From Devosia sp. A8/3-2 (GTDB lineage: Bacteria > Pseudomonadota > Alphaproteobacteria > Rhizobiales > Devosiaceae): a stretch of DNA of 64,000 nt. The stretch lies in NCBI GenBank assembly GCA_025452255.1, contig CP104974.1, positions 1,241,001-1,305,000 of the forward strand, given 5' to 3'. The notes under the pieces were generated by a model. That model saw only the letters and a list, made by a program, of their open reading frames with translations, had not been told where the DNA came from and made no database searches. A program made the position numbers and the translations under genes. This document shows, piece by piece, positions 53,876 to 63,660 of this stretch; position 1 is the first letter of the stretch, and the number at the start of each line of letters is the position of its first letter.

Positions 53876-53891
53876 CTCAAGATTACTTCAG
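53876..53891. promoter_or_regulatory. SoxR-box-like palindrome
   Basis: CTCAAG-ATTA-CTTCAG matches the SoxR consensus (CTCAAG-TTAA-CTTGAG) with one arm mismatch. It lies directly upstream of soxR and downstream of the epimerase stop (53895). Confidence 0.55.
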
Positions 53892-53894
53892 CTT

Positions 53895-54903
53895 CTAGGA
53901 GGTTTCGCCGGGGCCTGTCAAAATGCTGGCCTCACCGGCGGCCGCCAGCTCGGCAAATCCTTCTTCGGCGCTGATGACCGGCTGATAGCCCAGTTCGGTG
54001 CGCGCCTTGGTGATATCCAGCGTGATTTCGACGGCGGAGGTGGCAAATTCCTGCAGCGTGATCGGAAACTTGATCCGCCCGCCGCTGACTTTACCTAGCG
54101 TGTCGCCGACCATGGCCATGCTCCGCAATAGCCAGCGCGGCACGCTTTTGTCCAGGGCGGCGATGCGCTGCGTCTGGAGCAGGCTGGTGACGAAGCTACG
54201 AAATTCGGCTGGCTCGCCATCGGTGATGAAATAGACCTGCCCGCTGCGGCCCTTGTCGAGCGCCAGTGCAATGCCATGGCAGAGATTGGCGATATGGGTG
54301 GTTGAGGTGCGGTAGTGCCCGCCATCGATAAAGGCCAGTTGCTCTGATTGCGCCGCGGCGACCAGCCCGGGCAAGGCGGTGGTGTCGTCACGGCCCCAGA
54401 CAAAGCGCGGACGGATGGCGATCACCTTGAAGCCCGGCGCCGCCAGCGCCAAGGCGCTGCGCTCGGCCTCGCCCTTGCTGGCCGAATAGGCACCTACCGG
54501 GTGGCGTGGAAAGGCATGGTCTTCATTCGCGTTGATCAGCGGCTTACCGTCGAGCAGCACCGATTCCGTCGAGATATGGACCGCCGTGTGCACTCCCGCT
54601 GCACGGGCCGCTTGAAAGACATTGCGTGTGCCTTCGATATTGGTGCGCAATTGCTGCGCACGTGGCGCGGCCGTGATTGGTATCGGCTGCCGCATGGATC
54701 AGCGTCTGGCAGCCGGCCATGGCGTCGGCAAGGGAGGCGTCAGTGATGTCGACGGTGACGGGCACTGCGCCAAGCGCAGCAACGATTTCGGCCGATTTGG
54801 CACCGCGCACCAAGGCGATGACGGGTATGCCCGCGGCGATGAAATGGCGAATGAGATTGCGGCCGACATAGCCGCTGCCGCCGGTCAGAAAGAGTTTTTG
54901 CAT
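53895..54903 (-). CDS. NAD-dependent epimerase/dehydratase family protein (frameshifted)
   Basis: Extended SDR-type oxidoreductase, ~336 aa. The NAD-binding motif is LTGGSGYVGRNLIRHF at the N-terminus. The catalytic YxxxK is in YSASKGEAE, with Ser in HISTESVL. IRPRFVWGRDDTTALP and LGYQPVISAEEGFAEL are typical of sterol/nucleoside-sugar SDRs. The frame shifts once near 54680. The tetR gene is 30 bp upstream on the same strand, so both may form one unit. The substrate is unknown. Confidence 0.82.
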
Positions 54904-54933
54904 GGGAAATTCCTGAAGGGGTAGGAAGGTGGG

Positions 54934-55491
54934 TCAGGCCTCGGGCCGGGCGTCGACCAGCCAGCTGATCTCGCGCAGGATCTGTTCGCGCTCGGGCTGG
55001 GGCCAGCTGTGGTAGTCCAGCGATTCCAGCAACTTGAGCCCTTCGAGCGCCAGATAGGCGAGTAGGGCGCCCTGCGGATTGGCCGAACCGGTCAGGATAT
55101 TGTCGATCACGGTGGATTGGTTGGCCTGAATGGCCGAGCGGAGCTGGCCGTCTTGAGCCAAAGCGGCGCAGAGATTGAGCGCCACGGCGCGGAATTCATC
55201 GGGCAGCGGCTCGGCCGCAGCGGCAATGCGTCCGCGGATCACTGCATTGTCGATATCGCCTGGGCCTGCCCTGACCGCAGCATTGAAGGAATTGTCATTG
55301 GTGACGGCGCGCTGGACCACCGCCTCGATCAGAGCCTGCTTGGATTTATAGTCATAGATGACGCTGGCCTTGCTGATGCCGGCCTCTTCGGCAACGGCGT
55401 CGAGCGTCAGCCGGGCCGCGCCATCGTGGGCCACAACACGTTCGGCGGCGTCCAATATCTGCTCCTGATCGATGACGCGCTTGCGGCCCAT
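54934..55491 (-). CDS. TetR/AcrR family transcriptional regulator
   Basis: 185 aa, intact from the ATG at 55491; a longer in-frame start lies at 55515 but would cover the operator. The HTH reads ILDAAERVVAHDGAARLTLDAVAEEAGISKASVIYDYKSKQAL, with DYKSKQ in place of the usual YFxxKE. The C-terminal ligand domain ends LDYHSWPQPEREQIL. It probably represses itself and the downstream epimerase gene through the CCAAC-TG-GTTGG palindrome. Confidence 0.85.
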   Translation of the reverse strand: MGRKRVIDQEQILDAAERVVAHDGAARLTLDAVAEEAGISKASVIYDYKSKQALIEAVVQRAVTNDNSFNAAVRAGPGDIDNAVIRGRIAAAAEPLPDEFRAVALNLCAALAQDGQLRSAIQANQSTVIDNILTGSANPQGALLAYLALEGLKLLESLDYHSWPQPEREQILREISWLVDARPEA

Positions 55492-55511
55492 AATCCAACC
55501 AATATTTATTT

Positions 55512-55523
55512 CCAACTGGTTGG
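55512..55523. promoter_or_regulatory. candidate TetR operator
   Basis: CCAACTGGTTGG has perfect 5-bp arms around TG, with a further CCAACC at 55495-55500. It lies 20-32 bp upstream of the tetR start. Confidence 0.5.
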
Positions 55524-55585
55524 TTATTAAAAATTGGCGAGGTGTTTGTCAATGCTTGCTCGGGCACTGTGCAGGAGGCAAAATT

Positions 55586-55618
55586 GGCCCGCCGCTCCGT
55601 GTCGGGGAGCGACGGGCC
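55586..55618 (-). terminator. terminator of the small membrane-protein gene
   Basis: GGCCCG-CGCTCC and GGAGCG-CGGGCC pair around GTGTCGG, with one bulge. On the minus strand it is followed by AATTTTG, 41 bp after the stop of the gene at 55659. Confidence 0.6.
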
Positions 55619-55658
55619 TCTCTATGGGTTCTTTATCGGCGCCGGGCGGCGCTCTGGA

Positions 55659-56129
55659 TCACTCCGCCGGGGCGTGTGATTGGAAACTTGGTGTCGCTGC
55701 AGGGCGCAGCACGGCGGCGTGTTCAGAGCGCCAGACGCGATGCACCAGATAGGCCTGAACCAGCAGCAGAGCCAGTTCGCACACCCAGAGCACGCCGATC
55801 AGCCCCGGCACGCCGTTGAAAATGGCGTTGAGCATGGCGACCGAAAAGAAGGCGCGGACCACCACGTCGGTCAGCCCATTGGCCCAACTGGGATTGATCA
55901 GCCGCAACACGGCCCAGATCGAGATCAGCGAGCCCAGAAATTGATGAACATCATGGCCAGCGGCGAGAGGTCGCCGACATGACCGCCCAGCCCGACCGCG
56001 CCGTTAAGTGTATCGAGAATGGCCAGATAAACCCCGGCTATGCCCGGCAAAGCGAGCGGCAGGCACGTAACAAGATCATACACCGCGCTGGTTTTGACCG
56101 CGCGCCAGTTGGATGTTCAGCTCCGCCAT
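55659..56129 (-). CDS. small integral membrane protein, function unknown (frameshifted)
   Basis: ~156 aa with about four hydrophobic segments (LPLALPGIAGVYLAIL, SLISIWAVLRLI, VVVRAFFSVAMLNAIF and PGLIGVLWVCELALLLV). I do not recognise a named family. The ATG at 56129 has GGGGGA upstream at good spacing. The frame changes near 56100 and near 55935. A terminator follows. It may be independent of the tetR gene further downstream on the same strand. Confidence 0.55.
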
Positions 56130-56202
56130 CGACATTCCCCCGAGATGACCGAGGGGATCGTTACATATTTACGAAAGTTTTACCATATCGATGATTCGGC
56201 CA

Positions 56203-56400
56203 CAAAAAAGCGCCCCCGCCGGTTAGGCGGGGGCTTAGCGGCGGTCAACTAAAGGTCGAGGAAGCAGCACCCATGTGCGGCGGAAAGGCGCCGCTCCCTC
56301 GATGGGTGGACAACCGGTGGCAACACTGGAAGCCACTTTCTTTAGGCAGCACTGTATTTCGTGCCCCTCGATGCATGAAATAGGGGGCAACGTCATGTCG
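56203..56400 (-). ncRNA. candidate structured small RNA, unassigned family
   Basis: A 366-bp gap (56130-56495) holds no convincing ORF, but its minus strand ends in a strong intrinsic terminator with no minus-strand protein gene within 3 kb upstream. Before the terminator lie several perfect hairpins: GCGGCG-loop-CGCCGC (56277-56294) enclosed by CCCAT/ATGGG (56270-56306), and GTGGC/GCCAC (56317-56336). CGAGGGAGC and GCTTCCTCG can pair in a competing fold. The 5' end is unknown, and I could not match it to 6S, SRP, tmRNA or RNase P RNA. Confidence 0.4.
56204..56234 (-). terminator. intrinsic terminator of the candidate sRNA
   Basis: GCCCCCGCC (56212-56220) and GGCGGGGGC (56226-56234) form a perfect 9-bp stem around GGTTA. 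On the minus strand it is followed by GC then TTTTTT, the classic arrangement. Confidence 0.8.
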
Positions 56401-56495
56401 TCGTGACACCAGCCAAGTAAATGCGTGATTTACTCGTGATTTTTTCTTGGTTCTGCTAGCCTGATGTAAATTGGTAGCGGGAATCGCAACGGCTT

Positions 56496-59478
56496 ATGGA
56501 CGCGCCGCATCTTTTTCTTCGGCTACTGGGGGCGTTCGAGGCGCGGACCGATGATGGCCGCCGGCTGGCGTTCAAGCTCAAGCGGGCGCGGATTTTGTTG
56601 TCTCGGCTGGCGCTGCGGCGTGGGCAAAGCGGCAGCCGCGAGGAGATCGGTGCCCTGCTGTGGAGCGAGCGCAGCGAGGCCCGAGCCCATCAGAGCCTGC
56701 GCCAGACCCCGGCGGTAATCCGGGTGGAACTGGCCGAGTTGGCTGACGCTATTCTCGGGATTGATCGCGAGACGGTGGCCTTTACTCCCGGCGCCGTGCA
56801 GTCCGATGTGGGCCTGTTGGTCCGGTGCACGCCCGATAGTCCGATCGAGGAGCTGGAGCGGGCCGTCGCCCAATATGGCGGGGAGTTTCTCGAGGGCATC
56901 AGCATTCACGATCCGCTGGCCCGGGAATGGCTGCAGGGGCGGCGCGCCGAATTGCGGGCGATTGCCACCAAGCGCTTCGAATGGCTGCTCGGCGCCTATG
57001 CCCGGGCGGGGCGCCATGCCGAGGCCGAACCGGTTGCCACAAGGCTCATCGAGATCGATCCCCCGGCCGAGGAAGGCCATCGCGCGCTGATCCGTGCGCT
57101 GTTGGCCGGCGGCAAGCGCGCCATGGCCGTGCGGCAATATCAGCGCTGCCGGGCAATCTCGGCGCAGGAATTGTCGGTCGAACCATCGGCGGAAACCAAG
57201 GCGCTGCTGCGGATGGCGGCCGAGCCCGTGGCGGAACTGGGTGGGCCCGCTCCGTTCCTCCATGAACAGTTCCGTCCGCATCGGGCGCATAACCTGCCCC
57301 GGCAGATGAATGCGCTGGTGGGGCGCGACACGGCGGTGGGCGAAGTGCTCGACCGGCTGCGCCGCTATCGGCTGGTGACGCTGACCGGGCCGGGCGGCGC
57401 CGGCAAGACGCGGCTGGCCATCGATACCGGATTTCGCCTCGTGGGTTCTTATGCCGATGGTATCTGGCTGGTGGAATTCGCTTCCATTGCCGATCCGCAG
57501 CTGGTGGGGGAGGCGCTGTGCGGCGCGCTGGGCGTGCCCGTGGCGGGTGATCGGCCGGCGGTGGAAAGCGCCATCGCCTATCTGGCGCAAAAGGAAGCGC
57601 TGCTGATCTTTGATAATTGCGAGCATCTGGTGGCCAATTCGGCGCGGCTGGCCGAGGCTCTACTGCGCAGCTGTCCTTCCATCGCTATCCTCGCCACCAG
57701 CCGCGAAAGTCTGTCGGTGGGCGGGGAAAGCCTTTATCGCGTGCCGCGCCTCGGCTTTTCCTGCCGATATCGCGGCGATAACGCCCGACGTCGCCATCGA
57801 TTACAGCGCGGTGCAATTGTTCGTCGAGCGCGCAGCCGCCACCATTGATGGCTTCGTGCTCGATGCGTCCACGGCGCCCGCCGTCGCCAGCATTTGCCGG
57901 CAGGTCGATGGCATTCCGCTGGCCATCGAGTTGGCCGTGGGGCGGCTCAAGATGATGCGGCCCGATTGGTTGGCCGCCAATCTCAGCGAGTCCTTTTGAC
58001 CTTGCGCGGCGCCGCCCGAGCGACCCCGCCGCATCACCGCACGCTGCAAACCATGCTTGACTGGAGCTATGATTTGCTTCCGCCGGTCGAGCAGACATTG
58101 CTGCGCCGGCTCTCGGTCTTTGCCGGTGGCTGCACGTTGACCTCTGCCGCGCGGGTGATTGGCGGGCCGCCAGTTGGCGAACATGACATGTTCGACCTGC
58201 TTTCCTCGCTGGTCGAAAAATCACTGCTGACGGCGGACCTATCCGAGGCCGAGCCGCGATACCGGCTGCTCGAAACCACCCGCCGCTATGCCATGGACAA
58301 GCAGCGCGAGAAAGGCGAGCCAGGGCGGCAGCGCCAATTGGCCGAGTATCTCATCCACCGGTTTGCCGATGCGGGTGAGAGCTGGCCGGCCACGCCCACC
58401 GTCACTCGGTTGGCGCGGTACGAGCCCGAGCTCGATAATCTGCGCGCCTCGCTGGAATGGGCCTTTGGCAGCAATGGCGACGCCGTATTGGGTGTCGAGT
58501 TGGCCGGGCACAGCATGCGGCTCTGGGATGAGCTGTCGCTGTTCCACGAGCGCGGGCGCTGGACGGAAACGGCAATGGCTCATCGTCACGCCAATACCCC
58601 GCCGGCAATTGTGGGGCGGCTATGCCCAGCGCGCACGTCCAACAGTGCCCATGGCGATCAATCGGGGTTTTCCTATGCCGACCGGAGCCGTGCAGCTGTT
58701 CCGCGCCGGCGGCCGGGCGCTCGATCTGGGCGAGGCGCTGGCGCGGGCCGGGGCGGCGCTCCTTACCCCGCAGACGATCGCCAAATCGCTGCCCTATCTC
58801 GATGACGCACTGGCCGAACTGGAGCCGCTGGGTCCCACCAAGCCGCTGGCCAATTGCCTCCGCTCCAAGGGCGTCGCCGCTTATTTCGGGGGCGATTTCA
58901 GCGCGGCGCGCACCCTGATCGGCCGCTCCATGGCGGTATGCCGCAGCGTGGGGGATTCCCGGGGCACGGCCAGCGCGCAGATCGCTCTGGCGGAACTGGA
59001 TTTCGGCGCCGGCGAGGTGGAAAACGCCATCGATGGCGTCCGCCTGATGCTGGAAGGCCGCGACCATAATCGCCGCCGGGCCACGCTCGGCCTCGCCAAT
59101 CTGGCCTCTTACCTGCTGGCCGCCGGCAATGTTGAACAGGCCGCACAGGCTGCGTCCGAAAGCCTGCGCGAGGCGCGGGCTTTGGGCTGGTCCGGCGCCA
59201 TCGTGCGCGCCAGCGAGCATCTGGCGCTGGTCGCCACGCTGAGTGAGGATGCTGATCTGGGCGCGCGGCTGCTGGGTTTTTCCAGCGCCTTTTATGCCGG
59301 GGGCACGGCCAGCCGCGAACTGACCGAGCAGGTGACGCATCAGCGGCTGAGTGATGAACTCGCTCGTCGCCTCACGCCCTATCGGCTCAATGCGTTGCTG
59401 GAGGAGGGCGCCACGCTCACCGAATTGCAGGCCGCCGAGGCCGCAAGCCGAGCTGGCCGCATGCTGCGGCCGGTGTGA
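56496..59478 (+). CDS. AfsR/SARP-like transcriptional regulator with NB-ARC ATPase and TPR domains (frameshifted)
   Basis: Large signal-transduction regulator, ~994 aa. N-terminal winged-helix segment (LRLLGAFEARTDDGRRLAFK), then a bacterial transcriptional activation (BTAD) domain (~residues 90-245, RLIEIDPPAEEGHRALIRALL). An NTPase domain follows with Walker A TLTGPGGAGKTRLAI (residue ~295) and Walker B LLIFDNCEHLV, then DGIPLAIELA (GLPLAL-type motif) and C-terminal TPR-like helices (LANLASYLLAAGNVEQAAQAA). The frame shifts near 57760, 57997 and 58605. SARP-like regulators are best known from actinomycetes. Targets and signal are unknown. Confidence 0.83.
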
Positions 59479-59488
59479 CGGGCAGAAA

Positions 59489-60112
59489 TCACAGCGGCTG
59501 GAACACCAGCATAACGCCAAGCCCGATCAACACCGAACCGCTCACCGCCGGCAAAACCCGGTTGCCCGCGCCGGGTCCCGGCAGGTGGCGGGCCACGAGC
59601 GACGCCAGACCCACCGCCGCCGGGTCGGCCATGGACAAAGCCAGGTTGACGATCATCCCCGGGCCGAGAAATTGCAGGCTGACCGGCATGCCGGCCAGCG
59701 GGTTCACGAATTGCGGCAGGAAGGTCAGAAAGAACAAAGCCGTCTTGGGATTGAGTATTTCAACCACGACGCTCTGCCGGAAAATGGCGCCGCCATCGCC
59801 CGCAATGGCATGGTCGCCGGCATGAGCGCGACCCAACACCATGCTGACGCCCAGCCACACCAGATAGGCGGCGCCCAGAAGCCTGATGGCGGCATAAAGC
59901 CCGGGCATATGTTCGAGAATGGCGGCAAGCCCGACCGCCGCGGCGATGATATGCACATAGCAGCCGACATGGATGCCCAAGGCCGCCATCACGCCCGCCT
60001 TGCGACCATGCGCCGGGGTCTGCGCCGTCATATAGAGAATGGCTGGGCCGGGCATGCAGGCAAACAGCACCGTCGCCACGATAAATGGAATCCACGGCTC
60101 GATCGCCAGCAT
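59489..60112 (-). CDS. LysE family amino-acid/threonine-type exporter
   Basis: 207 aa, intact. Six hydrophobic segments with the family start PWIPFIVATVLFACMPGPAI, GVMAALGIHVGCYVHI, and the loop NPKTALFFLTFLPQFV. It would export an amino acid or derivative. I took the ATG at 60112 because the longer upstream extension is not conserved-looking. Convergent with the AfsR-like gene, 10 bp apart. Confidence 0.85.
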   Translation of the reverse strand: MLAIEPWIPFIVATVLFACMPGPAILYMTAQTPAHGRKAGVMAALGIHVGCYVHIIAAAVGLAAILEHMPGLYAAIRLLGAAYLVWLGVSMVLGRAHAGDHAIAGDGGAIFRQSVVVEILNPKTALFFLTFLPQFVNPLAGMPVSLQFLGPGMIVNLALSMADPAAVGLASLVARHLPGPGAGNRVLPAVSGSVLIGLGVMLVFQPL

Positions 60113-60264
60113 GATGTTCCCCCGGGGCGCGTTGCGCTTGGGAACAGTCAATAGCCGCGCCAAGGTGCCGGGCGGCATACGCCGGCTGTCGTATTTCGGC
60201 TGGGGATTGGGTTTCGTCGTGAAGAAAAGGTGAAGGGGCGGGGCAGCAATTGGGAGCCTGATTG

Positions 60265-60885
60265 CTATCCCGCCGGCAATCCCAGCCTTACCGCATAAGC
60301 GGTCAATTCAGCCGCATTGTGCAGGCTCAGTTTGCGCATCAGGTTTTCCCGATGTTTGCGGGCCGTCAGCGGGCTGATGCCCAATCGGGCGGCAATCTCA
60401 GGCGTTGTAGTGCCATTGGCGATCAGCGCCAGAATTTCGCGTTCGCGCCGGGTCAGCGGAATGGGCGACAAGGATTGCGAAGCCACCCCGGTTGCTCGGC
60501 TGATGTAAGCCTTGCCCTGTCGCAAAGCCGCAATAGCCAGCCCGATTTCGTCGGCATCGCCATGCTTGGTGAGATAGCCATCGGCCCCCGCCTCGAGCGC
60601 TGCGCTCACCATGCGCGGCTCCACATTGGCGGTCAGCACCAGGATGAGCAACCGGGGATGCGCAGCCCGCAGATCGTGGATGAATTGCACGCCGGCAATG
60701 CCGGGCATGCCCAGATCCAGCATCAGCAGGTCCGTCTCGGTCGCCGCGAGTTGCGCCATGATTGCGGCGGCGTCGGCGGCTTCCCCGACCACATCGATCC
60801 CCTCCATGGTGGAGAGCAGCAGCTTGAGCCCTTCGCGAACAATGGCGTGATCATCGGCCGGGACGACCTTCAGCGCGCGAATCAT
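60265..60885 (-). CDS. LuxR/NarL-type response regulator
   Basis: 206 aa, intact. The receiver domain reads LKVVPADDHAIVREGL with the phospho-acceptor Asp in LLMLDLGMPGIAG and the Lys in LTKHGD. The GerE/LuxR HTH is LTRREREILALIANGTTTPEIAARLGISPLTARKHRENLMRKL. It is divergent from the hybrid kinase gene with only 41 bp between the start codons, so the two probably form a two-component system. Confidence 0.9.
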   Translation of the reverse strand: MIRALKVVPADDHAIVREGLKLLLSTMEGIDVVGEAADAAAIMAQLAATETDLLMLDLGMPGIAGVQFIHDLRAAHPRLLILVLTANVEPRMVSAALEAGADGYLTKHGDADEIGLAIAALRQGKAYISRATGVASQSLSPIPLTRREREILALIANGTTTPEIAARLGISPLTARKHRENLMRKLSLHNAAELTAYAVRLGLPAG

Positions 60886-60926
60886 GGCCTGCCTGACTAT
60901 GGTTGGACGAAACGGAGGGCAGGATC

Positions 60927-62634
60927 GTGCAGGAAAGACCCATTTGGGAAGCCCTTATCGATCTGCTCTATCGCCAATCCCATGCCATTCTGTTCGCTAA
61001 TTTCGTCATTCCGCTGCCGGTGGCCTATGTGTTCCGCAACGAGGTGCCAGCGCCCGCGCTGATCGGCTGGATCGGCGCCATGTATCTGCTGACTGCCGCG
61101 CGTATCGTTTTGGCAAAGCTCTATTTTCGCCACGCGGACCGCCCCGGGCAGGTTTTGGCTCGGGCGTGGCGGGCCACTGCCTTCTCTCGGGCCTCGGCCG
61201 CGTTATGGGGAACAATCGGCTGGGTGGGCTTTATTCCCGGCGATCCAAATCTGTCGGCCTTTACCTGCATCGTGCTGACGGGCCTTGCCTGCGGCGCGGT
61301 GCCCTCGCTCTCGGCTTTTCCGCCCGCCTATGCCGGCACAGCCGTCTTCATGCTTTTGCCCATGGCCATAAGATGCGTACTGGGTGAGGGCGAGATCTTC
61401 CGCATCTATCTGCTCTTCATCCTGTGCCTCGTCGCGGTCAATCTCTATTACAGCCGCCAGACCTTCCGCATGCTTGCCGAGACCGTCCGGCTGCGCTCGG
61501 AAAACCGAGGCGCTGATCGGCGATCTCGAGCAGCAGCGCGATCGCGCCCGAGCCGCCGACCGCTCCAAATCGCGCTTTCTGGCTGCGGCCAGCCACGACC
61601 TGCGCCAGCCGGTGCATGCCATGAGCCTGTTCGTCGAGGCGCTATCGGTGATGGCCCGGCGCGGCGATGTGCTTGCCACCGAAGCCCGCAACATTGCCGG
61701 GCGGCTGCGGACAGTGATCGGCAATTTCGGCGGCGTGCTGGATGGCCTGCTCGATATTTCCCGGCTCGATGCGGGTGTGGTCAAAATGCAGAAGGAGCCG
61801 GTTGCGCTGGCCCCGCTATTGGACGATCTGAAAGGCGAATTCGCCGCTATTGCGCGGGAGCGCGGACTGGAGTGGCGCGTCGTTTTCAGCACGGGCTGGG
61901 TCGAGACCGATCCGGCTCTGCTCCGCCGCATTCTGGGCAATCTGCTGGCCAATGCCTTCCGCTATACCAGTGCGGGCAAGGTGCTGCTGGGTGTACGGCA
62001 CCGGTCGGAGCACTTCGAAATTGCCGTGCTCGATACCGGCGTCGGTATTCCCGATGACCGAGTCGAAGCGATTTTCGACGAATTCGTGCAGCTCCCCAAT
62101 GCCGAAAAACAGGGCTCGGGTCTGGGCCTTTCCATCGTGCGGCGCACGGCGCGCCTGCTGGGGCATGACCTGCATCTGCGCTCGGAAGAGGGCAGGGGTT
62201 CGGTGTTTTCGATTGCCATCCCCGCCGCCTCTCCCCGCGCGCCGGAGCAGGCAATTGCGCAGGACGCCGCCGACACAGAACTCGATATCGCCGTGATCGA
62301 TGACGATCAGCACGCTCTCGATGGCCCGGCCAATCTGCTGGCGATCTGGGGTCACCGGGTCTGGAAAGGCAATTCGGCCGAGCAGCTCATCGCCGCCATG
62401 GACGGGACGCCGGACCTGCTGATTACCGATTATCGGCTGGCTGACAGCATCACCGGCATTCAGGCCGCCGAGGCGGTATGGCGCCATCTGGGGCAGGCCG
62501 TGCCCGTCATCATCGTCACCGGCGACACTGCCCCCGATCGCCTGCGCGAAGCCAGCGCCAGTGGACATATGCTGTTGCACAAGCCGGTTGATGCCGATGC
62601 ACTAAAGCAGGCAATAGCCGCAAGTTCTCGGTAA
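60927..62634 (+). CDS. hybrid sensor histidine kinase/response regulator (frameshifted)
   Basis: Membrane-bound kinase, ~569 aa. GTG at 60927 is chosen because GGAGGG lies 8-14 bp before it. The N-terminal half has about six hydrophobic segments (e.g. LIGWIGAMYLLTAARIVL) and no obvious periplasmic sensor. The HisKA phospho-acceptor is in AASHDLRQPVHAM; N-box NLLANAFRYTSAGKV and G-box LDTGVGIPDD, GSGLGLSIV follow. A C-terminal receiver keeps DDD and the Asp in LLITDYRLADS. The frame shifts once near 61505. Partner of the divergent LuxR-type regulator. Confidence 0.87.
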
Positions 62635-62794
62635 CTACCGCCGCAGACACACGCACGAAATACGGCATCGGTCGTATCTGATCATCCCTCTCCAGCTTCT
62701 AGAAGGTGTGCGGGGGCAGTCCTATGGCGTGGAGGCGCCCCTGCGATATCGGTTTCACCGCGCCGGGGCCTCGGCCCATTTGAGGAGATGATCC

Positions 62795-62926
62795 ATGAAA
62801 TTGATCATGATCGTGGCGACGGCCGTTCTGGCCCTGACCGCTACGGCGCATGCTGCCGGCCAAAGCCGGTCGCACGGCTATCACAGCAATCCGATCGGCG
62901 GCAAATCTGTCTACTACGCCCCGTGA
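62795..62926 (+). CDS. tiny secreted peptide, function unknown
   Basis: 43 codons. TGAGGAGATG precedes the ATG. A clean signal peptide (MKLIMIVATAVLALTATAHA, cleavage near AHA-AG) leaves a ~22-residue mature peptide rich in Ser, His and Tyr (GYHSNPIGGKSVYYAP). No family is recognised. A one-base error could have shortened a longer protein. Confidence 0.55.
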   Translation: MKLIMIVATAVLALTATAHAAGQSRSHGYHSNPIGGKSVYYAP

Positions 62927-63043
62927 CCAATGTCCTCGGCCCACGGGCCGGGATTTCGCATCACGCGAGCGTGTTGACGTATAGGGAACCCTCTTGGCGT
63001 TTGGGCCATTGGTTGGGCGTAACAACGCGCGACAGGTGCCATC

Positions 63044-63575
63044 ATGGCGGCCAAGGCAATTGCGATCCCCTATGGTTCGGTGCTCGATGCGGACCGGCAC
63101 GATGTTCTCGGGTTGGTCTTGAGCGCGTGCCTGCCGCTGGCTGTATTCGTGGTCGCCAATGGGATGGGCCATCTCGTGGGCACGCGTCCCTTATTCTTTG
63201 CCCCCTTCGGCATGCCATCCCGGGCCGGTGCAGCGCTCCATCTCGGGGCCTTGCCGCTGTTTGGCGCAGCGCTGGATGGTCAGTGACAAGGGCCGTGCCG
63301 GCCGCAATGCCGGCTGGTGGGTCGTCGGCCTGATGGCCGGCATGATCGCCTTTCCCTTTCTCGTCTCCCCGCTCGACTCTTTGGCGCTGAGCGCCGTTGC
63401 CATGGCCCTTCTGATCGTGGGTTTGGCCGCGATTGCCCGCGTCAGCAAAATCTCGCCCCGCGCGGCACTGCTGATGGCGCCGGGCTTGGGCTGGATGGGC
63501 TTTTCGGCATTAATGGGGCTGAGCTTTCTCAGCGGCTGGTCGCCGCCCTTCGGGCCGACCAATAATCAGAACTGA
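63044..63575 (+). CDS. TspO/MBR-like tryptophan-rich sensory protein (frameshifted)
   Basis: Integral membrane protein, ~177 aa, about five helices. FFAPFGMPSRAGAALHLGALPLFGAA resembles the TspO WxPPGWV region; GWWVVGLMAGMIAFPFL and ALLMAPGLGWMGFSALMGL match the C-terminal PxLxWxxFA pattern. The frame shifts once near 63270 (GAALDG / VSDKGRAG). No good Shine-Dalgarno precedes 63044, so the real start may be elsewhere. TspO proteins bind porphyrins and affect stress responses. Confidence 0.5.
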
Positions 63576-63660
63576 CCTAAGTTACCTAGACGTGCGTTCT
63601 TGCGGGCGGAGCTTTTCCGCGCCATGTGATTGGGCAATGTGAATTGGCAAGGATTGCCCG

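Noticed and set aside
56417..56445. Plus-strand terminator (AGTAAAT/ATTTACT stem then CGTGATTTTTT) in the candidate RNA gap
   Set aside because: The 7-bp stem is AT-rich and weak and the T-run is offset; the minus-strand terminator is far stronger, so I assign the RNA to the minus strand.
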